64,000 nt of DNA, from contig NC_092344.1 in NCBI RefSeq assembly GCF_963676685.1, positions 48,878,830 through 48,942,829 on the forward strand. The letters are read 5' to 3'. Position numbers and translations under genes: made by a program. Under the pieces are notes generated by a model, which was not told the origin of the DNA, made no database searches, and saw only the letters and a program-made list of their open reading frames with translations. Positions 1 to 11,500 of the stretch are shown piece by piece; the first letter of the stretch is position 1, and each line of letters opens with the position of its first letter. Source of the DNA: Mytilus edulis (taxonomy: Eukaryota; Mollusca; Bivalvia; Mytilida; Mytilidae).

Positions 1-207
1 TTCTGTACATGGCCTTTAACAATGAGCCCACACCGTACAGGCAGCCGTAAAAGGCCCTGAAATAACAAATATAAAACCATTCCAACATGAAAACTAACAG
101 CCAAGTAAAACATTTCAAACCATTTGTATAACTATCTAAAAAGAAACCAAGTACAGTCTGGGTTTGCACAAGATCATTCTTGTCGAACATCTCTTAATAA
201 TATCATA
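1..207 (-). repeat. Dispersed repeat fragments, antisense to a copy at 48600-48800
   Basis: Bases about 125-207 match the reverse complement of about 48595-48680, including the block CAGTCTGGGTTTG and the block GTCGAACATCTCTTAATAAT. Bases about 10-50 share GCCTTTAACAATGAG with the reverse complement of 48778-48800. The two segments therefore belong to one dispersed repeat present twice in the window in opposite orientation. No coding potential was seen. Confidence 0.6.
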
Positions 208-244
208 GATAAATGGGTATAGGACATGAGGTAGGGTTAAATCA

Positions 245-560
245 ACTTAGCAGTCCTAACTTATTTTAATAAAGTTGAGCCCGGAAATGGGGAATATGTC
301 AAAAAGACAACAACCCGACCATAGAGCAAACAACAGCCGAAGCCATCAGTAGGTCTTCAATGCAACGAGAAACTCCCGTATCCGAAGGCGTCCATCGGCT
401 TGCACTAAACACATATGTATACTAGTTTAGTAATAATGGACGTCAAACTTAACTCCGAATTACACACAAGAAACTAAAATATAAAACCATACAAGACTAA
501 CAAATGCCAGAGGCTCATGACTTGGGACAGGGGCAAAAATGCGGCGGGGTTAAACATGTT
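245..560 (+). repeat. Dispersed repeat family A copy
   Basis: The core GGAAATGGGGAATATGTCAA followed by AGACAACAACCCGACCATAG recurs in the window at about 9405-9492 (+, partial), 18291-18345 (-), 27368-27455 (-) and 35953-36090 (+). The following part (about 505-560, with CTTGGGACAGG and GGGGTTAAACATG) is matched in reverse by 25060-25125. This looks like a mobile, probably non-autonomous, repeat. No ORF of note was seen. Confidence 0.6.
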
Positions 561-851
561 TTTTTTTAGATCTTAACCCATCCTCTATACCTCTAGCCAA
601 TGCAGAAAAACAACCGAACAACAATACGCATAGTAAAACTCAGTTTAAGAGAAGTCAGAGTCCGATGTCAGAATACGTAAAAAGAAAATAAACAAAATGA
701 CAATAATACATAAATAACAAAAGACTACTAGCAGTTACTGACATGCCAGCTTCAAACCTCAATTAAACTGATTGAAAGAATATGTCTTCATCATATTAAC
801 ATCAAGCACAATCTATGGAACGCCATGACTGTCTTCTGATGTTGATTGTTT

Positions 852-1240
852 AATATGTTCGGTGCTTCATGCATTTCAGTAGTATGTATATTATGTTCAG
901 TAGATATCCTATTATGTTCAGTAGTTATTACATTATGTTTAGTAGTTTTTACATTATATTCGGTGCTTTGGTTATTATGTTCAGTAGTTACATTATTATA
1001 TGCAGTAGTATTTAAATTATGTTCGGTACTTCTGACGTTATATTCAGTACATTTTTCATTATGTTCAGTACTTTCGACATTATATTCAGTAGATTCAATA
1101 TTATTTGCAGTACATTATGTAATACCTTCAGTAGTTCTGGTTTATTTATATTCAGTAGATTATTCATTATGTTCAGTAGAGGCATCGGTATTATATTCGG
1201 TTAGTTCAACTTTATGCTCAGTGGTTGTATCATTATGATG
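852..1240. repeat. 21-bp minisatellite, about 17 units
   Basis: The unit is about 21 bp, ATTATGTTCAGTAGT plus six variable bases, repeated with substitutions and occasional 3-bp insertions (for example near 1140-1165). Because 21 is a multiple of three, every frame without a stop stays open, which explains the 130-codon ORF at 846-1238. The plus frame gives hydrophobic heptads of the LCSVVxT type. The minus frame gives hydrophilic heptads of the TTEHNVx type but is broken by stops. I read it as satellite DNA, not a gene. Confidence 0.8.
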
Positions 1241-1344
1241 ATTTATTAACCAACTTACTACAATATGTATAGAAATGCCCATGCTTTATAAAAGGAAAAT
1301 TTCAACATCTGGTCATTATGAACGGGAAAATTGCTACAGCCAGT

Positions 1345-1440
1345 CATTACGAAATCTCAGTCATGCATTACGAAATATCAGTCATGCATTACGAAATCAC
1401 ACCCGTGCATTACGAAACCACAGTCATGCATTATGAACAG
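1345..1440. repeat. Second 21-bp tandem array, about 4.5 units
   Basis: The unit CATTACGAAATCTCAGTCATG is repeated four times with few changes and ends in a partial unit. It has the same 21-bp period as the array at 852-1240 but a different sequence. An ATG at 1318 opens a frame of about 47 codons through the array, ending at a TAA near 1459. I do not claim it as a gene. Confidence 0.75.
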
Positions 1441-2065
1441 ATGAAACGGGACATCGATTAAATCAAAATGTCGTTTATTTCTTTAAATAAGTGTGACATT
1501 TTTTTATTTTCTTTAAAACTTAATATCATAAAAACAAGTTTAAATGATGTTCATTCACATTGTTTTGTAACGACTTGAAACGGAAATATTTCACAGCCTT
1601 TTTCGAGTACGACTTTCGATTATTATCACTGTTTCATTTCCGTTGTTCAATCCTCAGATTGCAGACTAAAGAATAGTTAAACTGTCTGATTTATTCTTCC
1701 CAGCTACTTTTTATTTGCTAGATGAAATGAATTTTAATAGCATAAAATTAAGTACTTGGATGAGAAATCAGAAATTACATCTGACAGTCACAATGTTGAC
1801 CAAAATTCCATGCGAAATTGAATGCGAAAAGACAAGTAGAAGTTCAGCTATGAAAAAAATTTCCTGTATCTTCTTCACGGTAAGTTTCCTACTCTTTGTT
1901 TAATCGAAGAATTAAAACAATTTAATAAAAATGTTATGAAACGGGCTTTTCTGTATTGGTCCTGTTGTAGTTTGTGGATAGCTGTATAATATTTTGGATC
2001 CGAGACTCGAAGACTGTTCTTGAATGAAGATATGCCTTTATAGTTGGTTAATAAAAGTATCAATA
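1441..2065. other. Spacer without recognised gene
   Basis: AT-rich sequence. Short ORFs such as 1715-1903 show no family resemblance or splice-consistent extension. Nothing further can be supported. Confidence 0.4.
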
Positions 2066-2226
2066 TATGGACTTTTTCATATTGGCCCTGTAACATGCCC
2101 TTGATATTAATAATGGCCTCGGACAGTTGTAATGGCCCTCGGCGTTGCCTCAGGGCCATTACAACCATCCTTGGCCATTATTAACACCTCGGGCATGTTA
2201 CAGGGCCAATATGAAAAAGTCCATAC
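2066..2226. mobile_element. Foldback (MITE-like) element, family shared with 36510-36647
   Basis: The two arms are near-perfect inverted repeats: GGACTTTTTCATATTGGCCC at about 2069-2088 pairs with its reverse complement near 2204-2223. The inner part also pairs (GGCCATTATTAA against TTAATAATGGCC; AATGGCCCT against AGGGCCATT). The terminal block CATATTGGCCCTG recurs in the hairpin at 36510-36647, so both are copies of one foldback family. The length is about 160 bp, with no ORF. Confidence 0.8.
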
Positions 2227-2338
2227 ATTAATACTATAGTAGTAAAAGTCGGGAAGTCAATCACGGAAATTGTCGGAAAAAAACGAACGCGGATATTTTT
2301 GACGGACCTTTTCTTCCTGGACACCGACATGCAACAAA

Positions 2339-2555
2339 ATGTCGTCTGCTAAATTAAGAGTGTCGTTATATAAAATAGATTTAAGTACTTTATACCAAAT
2401 ATTCTTAGATGAAAAAATTGAAGATGATAGCTTCAACTTTCTCACGGATGAAGATCTGAAAAGACTTGGGGTCGAGACAATAGGTGACCGCATACGCCTG
2501 AGAGAAAGCATGTGGCATCTGGATGTGCCAGAGTCAAACTTACAGCGTGACCAAG
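2339..2555 (+). CDS. HECT ligase exon 1 (SAM domain)
   Basis: Encodes residues 1-72 plus one base. The helical SAM signature is visible: DDSFNFLTDEDLKRLGVET followed by GDRIRLRESM. SAM domains mediate protein-protein interaction or polymerisation. The exon ends at CCAAG before GTACCT (phase 1). It continues open for only a few codons past the donor, consistent with an exon boundary. Confidence 0.8.
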
Positions 2556-5500
2556 GTACCTTTATCAATTGAAAAGACTCGTTTAGCACTTGTCATTTTA
2601 AGGGAATTAGTGTTCTCCAATATTATAAGTTATATGGTTCGCTACTCACTCCCTACGGATCCATAGAGGGTTAGTAAAATCCATAGGGGTTGAGGCCGAA
2701 CTTTCAAAGTCCGAATCCCCTATGGGTTTTATTCACCCTCTATGGTCCGTAGGGGGTCAGTAGATAACCGTATAAAGAATTTATCGTTCACTGTACTTCT
2801 GCTGCGTTTTGATGAAAAATAATCAATTAATTCTTTATTTTCAAAACAAACAAAAAACAATTTTGGTTATGGCAAATACATAAACAAAATAAACATAATG
2901 AGGGCCCTCATGGGATTTTGATTATGTGATTACTTGGCCGTTTTTTTAATGATTATTTGATTATTAAGCCATATATTTCATGATTATTTGATTACCTAGG
3001 ACTGTATTTTTAGTTTATGATTATTTGATTACTAAAGATAAGCAAATATTTAATGATTATGTGATTATATTGGCAAAAAAATGGTGATTATGTGATTACT
3101 AGGACCCCCCCATGAGGGGCCTCCATAATGAAAACTAGACAATATTATAATAGATATGATAAAAACAGTTATTGGTCTCATTTCCTCAGTTCTAATGACT
3201 CTTTAATAAAAGAAACAACTGCTTTCACATCATTTGGTGTTGATGTATTTAGTATAATCACGAGTTTATCAGAAAATTAAGTGTATTAAAATTTACATAT
3301 TTTTGTATATGAGCCAGTCCAAGAGTGTGCATAATTATTGGTAGTAGACTTGTGATTTAAAAACACATTTACTTTTCCTCATATCCTTAAGCTATGAGCT
3401 TCACGCACCTGAAAGTGTTGAGACCCCCCCCCCACCCCTTTAATGAACTAATTCATATATTTCTATCATTTTCAAAGTACAGTTTAAATGGCTTGATTTG
3501 CCGATTTGATTATGTTAACCCCGGGTAGCAGTGGGGATAAGGCTCTCGCTCACGATGCTGATATCAATGCAATCAAACCGGGCAACGGTTCGAATCCCGT
3601 GCTGTGACGGTTGACTTTATATAATATTTCATTTGAGTCTTTATTTTATTTTTCATTTACATGTTGTACTGTTAAATCAATCATCCTTAATCAGAACGAT
3701 AGTTGTATGTGTGAGTGTATGCGAGTGGGCGAGAAAGGGGTTTTATTTTTACCTTATGTGCTTGTTATGAGCCCTATGATTAGGAAATAAAATATCTTTA
3801 TCTTTATCTTATCTTACAAATCTGATTATTCAGTCAATTGTGTGTTCACCCTCCCCCTTTTCTCCTTTGATATAAAGAGTTTCAATGAATAACAAAATAA
3901 AAAGAGACAATTACGCAAGAGACTTCTTACCCATGAAAACTTAAAATTAAGGAATAACAGTAGTAAAACTGCATTTGCCACCGTCAAATCTACAATTGAC
4001 GGTGGCAACTCTTCAACTACAGTACTATTATTCTGATTCTAATGCATTACAAAAAGAAATAATACGATAAAACTTGAAAAAAGGTCTAAATTTGACAAAT
4101 AAAAAAAATCCGCGAAACTTCATAAATGATCTTTTTTCCACTTCGTCTCCACGTTATTTTCATCCTGAAAATTCAATCTTTATATGTTATTTTTTTACAC
4201 TTAAGGCGGGATTTGGTGATTAATAACAAATCAAATCAAATCAAATCAAATATTTTATTGTCATATAAACTTTACAGTTTGTGACCAACATATATTAATA
4301 CAATAAACACAATACACATAAATACATACATATTAAACATACAAAATATCAACAGCATTAAAATTTATAACAACAAACAAGTTGTTAAGAGTCCCCTGCC
4401 CTCAGTTCTAATGACTGTTTCAAGAAGGATCCTAACTTATTTGTTTGTAAAGGTGATGATGGATTTAGTAAATAATGAATTTTTTCTTCTTCATTTTAAT
4501 TATTAAAGTTATTATTTTCTGTACATATGTGATGAAAAAAGTCATTTCTTAGAGTTTTATTATACTCACAATATAGTAAACAATGTTTCTCATCCTCTAG
4601 TATTTTACATTTATGGCAAAGACGTTCCTCTCTTGGGATTTTAAAATATCTCCCCTTTTCAATCAAGAGGGAGTGATCACTTATTCTAAATTTAGTGATC
4701 AATCTCCTTATCTGAAAATTAGATGTATTTAGATAATATTCTAGTTTGTAATCTTTTTTAAGTTTTTTATAGAGAAAAAATTTACTTTTATCATCGATGT
4801 TTTGAAATTTATTTTGAATTAAATCTTCATATCTATTTTTCATTTTTAACTTTATATCGTTTTTTATTTTATTTACATCTTTTATGTCCTTACAAGTAGA
4901 AAGAATATTAAGGTCAACGTTAGTCTCTTTAACAATATTTTTAGCATATGTATACCATGAGTAAGTTCCTGTCAAATCTAGAGACTGTGCTAGAGAAAAA
5001 ACTTCCTTTAACAATGGATTAATATTATTATTATATAGTCTAGCTAAATATAAAAGGGTTTGTGTTTTAATAAAGCATTCTATAGGCAATCTTCCTAATT
5101 CAACTCTTGTTCCTAAATTGGATGCATTTTTTCTTATCCCTAGAGTAGATTTACAAAATTTAAGATGCATATTTTCTATGGGGGTTTTGTCTATAAAATC
5201 AAGTTGATTAATTTCTTTTCCTGAAGTTAAGGCTCTGCTTTTGGCTCGATGAAAAGAAATATATGTATCCAAATATGTTACTTCTGAATTATAGGTCATA
5301 ATTGGTTTTACTAAAGAATCAAAAAGATTATTTGCTACTTTTATAGGTAGACTATTCAATGATTTAGTATATGATTTTATTGCAAAAAAATCTTTTTTTG
5401 CTTTTTTTGTCAGCTCTAAAGTACTTTGTGATAAATTTCCATTACATTTTATCAACATTCCCAAAAATGAATATTCTGTTACACTCTCTATGGCTTTATT

Positions 5501-8500
5501 CTCATAGTAAATATGTGATGTTTCACTTTTATGTTTTGACTGACTAAAAATCATGGATTTAGTTTTGTTTGTATTCAAAGAGAGTTGCCATTTGTTACAA
5601 TATAATTTGACGTTATTTAAACTGTTTTGTAGACCCTCTTTTGATTCTGACAGGATTAAAAGATCATCCGCAAAAAGAAGGCATCCTACCTTACTATTTA
5701 TAAGCTTAAGGGGACTTGAATCATTTCCCTCAAAATTTTTTACAATATCATTAATAAAGACATTAAATAAAGTGGGACTTAGTGTGTCTCCCTGTTTAAC
5801 CCCTCTAGCAATATTAAAATATTCTGATACATAATCTTTATATTTTAAAGATGATTTAGTATGTAAGTATTGTTGTTTTATAACTCTATAAAAAGACTTG
5901 CCAACTCCCATTTTACATAATTTATAAAGTAAAGCAGTTCTCCATACTGAATCAAAAGCCAATAACAACTTTCAAAGATCGAGATATATCATTACAGTTA
6001 TAGTAATCATGTTTATATTAAGGATTATCATTTCTAATTAATCTATAAAAAAAAATTGTTACCGAAATTATAAGAATACGGCACGATGTTACTGACAAAA
6101 CAATATGGCGTATAGATAAATAGCGCAGGTAAGGTCTAGTTCTAACATATTATTACACTGAGTGGTGTAACGGTTTCCAGTCCCGTTAGTATATAATAGT
6201 CCCAGATATTATAAACTATGTGTTTTCGAATAGTAACACACATTTCTAGAACACAGTGTGAATGTTCCAGAAGTGTTACAAGGCTTGGAACGATTAACGG
6301 CGTACAATTTAGTCTAAGAGCACTAGGACATGTTCCAGATTCAAACAATATAGGCGTTAAAGGAGTTCACACTATTCATTCAAGAATAGCACACATAGCG
6401 TTCGAAACATGCTTACATGATTTTAAAAATTGGGACACCAATGTTAATATTTAGAACACTGTTATGCGTTCCAGAAGTGTTTTAAAGGGACGTTCAAAAA
6501 GTGTTTAGATTCTTAACACTTTTATATACAAAGTATAGGCGTGAAAAAAACTGTCAGTGTTCACCTTTAAGTATCTGTTTAAAATAGGGAGAAATATTAA
6601 ATAGCAAATTGATACCTAAAAAAGCTGTATGGGAGAAAGTTTTCTTGTACCCGAGTAAATTTTCAGTGGCGGATCCAGAAATTTTTATAAGTGGGGGCCC
6701 AATGACTGGCCTAAGAGGGGCCCGCTGCAGTCGCGCTTCAGTGATTCCCTATATATGCAACCAAAATCCCTCCCCTAAATCCGCCTCTGATTTTTGGTCA
6801 TAGTTACATATTCTCAGAACAAAATGAAGCTGTAAATGTAACAATAATATAATTACTTGTTATAGAACACCAAGAAAGGAATTTATCGACCATAGTAAAT
6901 GAAAGATCAATGCTTTTTAGAAGAGATGGCACTTCCTCAAGTAGAAACAGAAGTAGAAACAAGCAAACAAAACAGAAAACATGGACAGGAACGTTTGTCT
7001 GTCTCGCAAACAGAAAACAGTCAAAAATACCAAAAGGAACAGAAAAAACAGTTCTTTTCCGATGCGGTTTAGGTTTAAGACGGATTACTGCCAATCTTAA
7101 CTTCACTGCTGAACAGTTGTTTAATGCAATAGAAGATATATACCCAAAACTTAAAGGATCAGGAGGTTTTGAATTTCTTAGATGCGGTCAAAACTGTAGA
7201 GATCTACAAGTCATAGACTGCAATTGGTGTCCAGTTGAACTAAGAAATAATATGGGGTCGCAGGCTAAAATATACTTGAGACCAGTCCAGAAAGACCTAG
7301 AAACTTCACCATTGCACGAAGAGGTAGAAACCATTCAAACGGAGACATGTAAATTCTGCAAACGAAACGTAAACCTTCGTGAGTTACGAGATCATATCAA
7401 GTCATGCGGGATGTACAGAAATTTTGAGTTGCCTGACATTGACCCTCCTTCACCTGAACCGCTGATTGATAGAGCTGAGCCAGAAGACACCAATCTTTCG
7501 GTAGGTGTTTCTCTTGATGTTGGGACTAGAAACGAGGAGTCGCAGATTGAAATAGATGAGCCAGAAGACGCTATTCCTCCGTTAGGAGTTTCTCTTGATG
7601 TTGGGACAAGAAACGAGGAGCCGCATATTTCAACTGAGACAGGTAATCACTTCAATGGAAGTTATGAATAAAATAATTACCGTTCTCCTCAAAACAGTGT
7701 TAAGGTCACAGGCACTTGTTTCAGTGATTTTTTTGTACGGGTATGTGGTTAAGGCACAGAGGCTTGTTTAGTGGGTCAGACGAGGTTTTGTTGTCAATGG
7801 CAATCGCTATCCTATATTGGTTTTTTTTTCATACAGGATAGCGATCGCCATTGACAGTAAAACCTCGTCTGACCCACTAAACAAGCCCCTGTGGCTAAGG
7901 TGGCTCAGGTGTCCTCCTCCATCTTGGATTTTGAAGAAGCAGATAACTTTGGTCTAGATATTTAATGTGCAAATTTTGAGAGTTGTATGTAATTAACATA
8001 CACTATAACAATATGTCATTTTACCAGACCACGGTTTGCGGAAGTAGTCAAGAAGACAATATTATGTTTTTCAGGGGTTGACAGGATACACGTGATAGTT
8101 GTTAGTTTCAACTTCAATATTATTATGCAAGCAGATGTAATAAACAATGATTTCATACATTTTTTTGTTTTTTTACACTTTATATAGGGCTTTATTTATG
8201 ATCTTGTTCCACAGTGCACAATTCTTATTCTACATATTTCACCTTTATCAAAATTAGGAAATCTGTTTGGTCGTCCCATTTTGTTGTAGGGATGTTTAGA
8301 TTAAGTGTCGAGTTAATATGTATATTATTTTGTGTTGTCTGCGAGAAACAAATCATTTTTCTGATCTAGTAACTAAATTCAAAACCAATATAGATAATGT
8401 TAACATATATATTTTATTGAACTGTGTAAATTAATCGGAATGCGAATGACAACATGCACCTACAATTCTTTTGTTTGTTTCCCGTTTCGGTAACACATGA

Positions 8501-11500
8501 CATTTGCGCGGGAACTTCTTACATAAACATCGTTTTTGGATTATTGAAATATGTATGTGAAACGTACTGTAACAGTTATTGATTTTTGGAGGTAATGTGA
8601 TATTATTTATTATTCAATAGTACATAATTTTACGTCAGGTTTGTACACATTAAGTCTCTGGTCAGTGGCGGATCTAGGGGAGGGGGGATTCCGGAGGTTG
8701 CACCTCCCTTTTTTGTTGACGATCAATTCATTTGGATAGGGATATCAGTTGGAACTGACCTTTTATCCTGGGTTAGTATCCCCTTTTAAAAATGGCTGGA
8801 TCTGTCTCAGCTAGTCAAGTCAAAACCGAAATACATCAGTGGCAGATCTATAGCCATTTTGAAAGGGGGGTCCAACCATGTCCCCATTCAAATGCATTGA
8901 TCACCCCACAAAAGGGGCGATTCCAACCGGGAACCCTCCTGCTGGATCCGCCACTGCACACTACTCAGACCTATGTTATTTAGTGAGTGATGCGAAAAAA
9001 CTCAATTTACATTTAATAGGTCCCCCTTTTTGAAAAATTACTAAATCCGCCTCTGCTTATCCTGGGTGAGGTCCCCCTTTTAAAAAATGGTTGGATCTGT
9101 CTCAGTTACTCTAATCTAAACTGAAACACATCAGGCCATTTTGAGAAAAGGGGGGGGGGGTCCAACCATGTACCCATTCAAATGCATTGATCACCCCAAA
9201 AAAGGGGCGGTTCCAACTGAAAACCCTCCCCTGGATCGGCCACTGCACATTACTTGGACCTATGTTAGATCGTTACATGTAATTACTGAAGTGATGCGAA
9301 AACAACTCAATTTACTAATAAACTCCCTTATTAAAGAAACTTGATATAAAAGTAAACATGTTCATTTTATTTTGCTGTGTGAAATTGCTTATGCGGGAAA
9401 GACCCATTACAACCTGACCATAGAGGAGACAACAGCTGAAGGCCACAATGGGTCTTCAATGCAGCGAGAAGCTCCCACACCCGGAGGCGTCACAACAAAC
9501 CCGTTCTAGAAATAATTTGTGAATGAAATTGGTAAATACAATTATTCTTGATCTTCATACAATTTAAGGGCATTTCCAAATAGTCCTAAATATACATTGT
9601 GTAATGCTTTATGCATCTGAAAAGGGTTGAAAATAACACTGAAAAATCATCGTTTTTCCTCTAGCATAGTTTGTACGTGCAGTATAGGTGTATTTTAAAG
9701 GCACAACAGTGAAGCCGCCGTATAATACTTCAATCGAACCGATTTACTTTTTGAAGTTTAATTACTATACTATATATATAAAAATATTAATTTTCGCGAA
9801 CCATTTAGGTCACGGAAATTCCAAAATATGGCATCAGTAAGGAGAGTTGTACAAATAATGTGAATACACAAAACCCCCATCCAATTCAGCTTTAACTAAA
9901 AGTATTCATCATTTTCTATTTTATATGTACTAACAATATTCCATTTTTCTATAATTTTGATTAAAATGTGCAAAAATCTGAGTTAGAATAGGTCGAATGC
10001 CCCAAATAAACATTCCCGGATTGGTTGAAGCACTGTGGCGTCGATGTAAAGCATAGCAAGCCTCGAAGTAAAGCACACGCTTCACAGGAATAATTATGGA
10101 GAGTTTTACAAATAATGTGAATACACAGACCCTCAATCCAATTTATGTATTGCTAAAAATAATCAAGTGTTCATCATTTTCTGTTTTGATTATGCTAACA
10201 ACATTTTATTTTTTCTATAATTCCATTTGAAATATGTGAAACCCCGCAATGAAAATAGATAGCCTCAATGATGTAAAAGCAACCCAAAAAATTTCCATTA
10301 ATATGTTAACATCTTGAACTTCGACCCCTGGGTTCAAAGGGTTAATAAACCGATTCACAAATAGAGATATCCTTTCGCTCAAGTGAAGTATACAGGCAAC
10401 TTCGTTTACAGAAATATATACACACTTTATCAGTAATATATTGTCATGCTTCTGCATATCCACGTTTTTTTGTATGCTGAACTTCAGTCAAATTCAATTC
10501 TATTCAAACTTTATTACGTAAAGCAATAGGAGTAAGAATATTTTTTGCGCCAATTTAACCGTGACCAGCATCATCGTCAGTATCAAAATTGTTTATCGTC
10601 ATCATCAATGATCATTGTGAAATTTCACTGACATAGGGTTTATTAATATAGAGTAATTTTGGTAAGTATGGCTTATTTATGTTAAAGTTCTCCAGATTTG
10701 CTTCTCTAGACATCTTTGACGGTCAGTTTAATCCCATTTATCTCAATATTATCCCCGATGACAGAAATGTCAACCCGACCTATTCGTGTCAAAAGTGAAA
10801 ATCTAATCTATTTGATGAACTAATTTCTTCTAAAACTGTACATGCATTATTTCTGTATTATTTGATAACCAATCACATTTGCATGATAACGGGTACTCTT
10901 TGAGCGAACTGTCTAGTGTACTGCAAGATCGATGCAAAATGTGACGTCAGTGAGTGATCAGGTGACATTATTATTTGTAAACAAACCAGCTCCTCGTGTA
11001 ACACGTGTCTCAGTCTGAACTATACATTCAAAGTGCAATCAATCTTTCAATCGCTATTTTATGATATTTTTGTGTCTTTTTTTGGTTTGCATATCAGTAG
11101 TCGAAGTAAACTCAAGGTTATTATATAAAATTATTTGTCTCTTTTCGTCTGTAGTACATGCGTTTGAGGTCCGGTTTAATTTGTACGCATGAAATCTCTA
11201 GTCTAAAAAAAGCTAGTGATAGAACCTTAACCAGATAAGCAACTGTCTAGGGCCAAGTAAGGAAGGTGAAAAAAACCAAGTATTGGTACTATTACGCAGA
11301 ACCATAAACAGATGCATAGACAGACCCAGGGGGTGGCAATGGCGGATCCAGAACTTTTCATAAGGTAGGGCCCGCTCCAGTGATTCCCTATATAATCAAC
11401 AAAATTTTTCCAACGAAAAGGGGGGGGGGAGCACTGGCAGACCTATTTGGAAAATCACCGTGATTTTTGTAAAAAAATCGGTGTTTTTTGGCCAATCTGC

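Noticed and set aside
846-1238. 130-codon ORF as a gene
   Set aside because: It is wholly made by the 21-bp tandem repeat and stays open in more than one frame. No signal, splice sites or homology.
3526-3608. tRNA gene on the plus strand
   Set aside because: A and B box-like words exist, but acceptor and anticodon arms do not pair, and the sequence continues into a SINE body with a microsatellite tail.
6255-6500. Heat-shock elements
   Set aside because: Only isolated TTCCAGAA halves inside a duplicated repeat, in an intron. No run of three or more units.
6804-7106. 100-codon minus-strand ORF
   Set aside because: Shadow of exon 2 of the ligase gene; no independent support.
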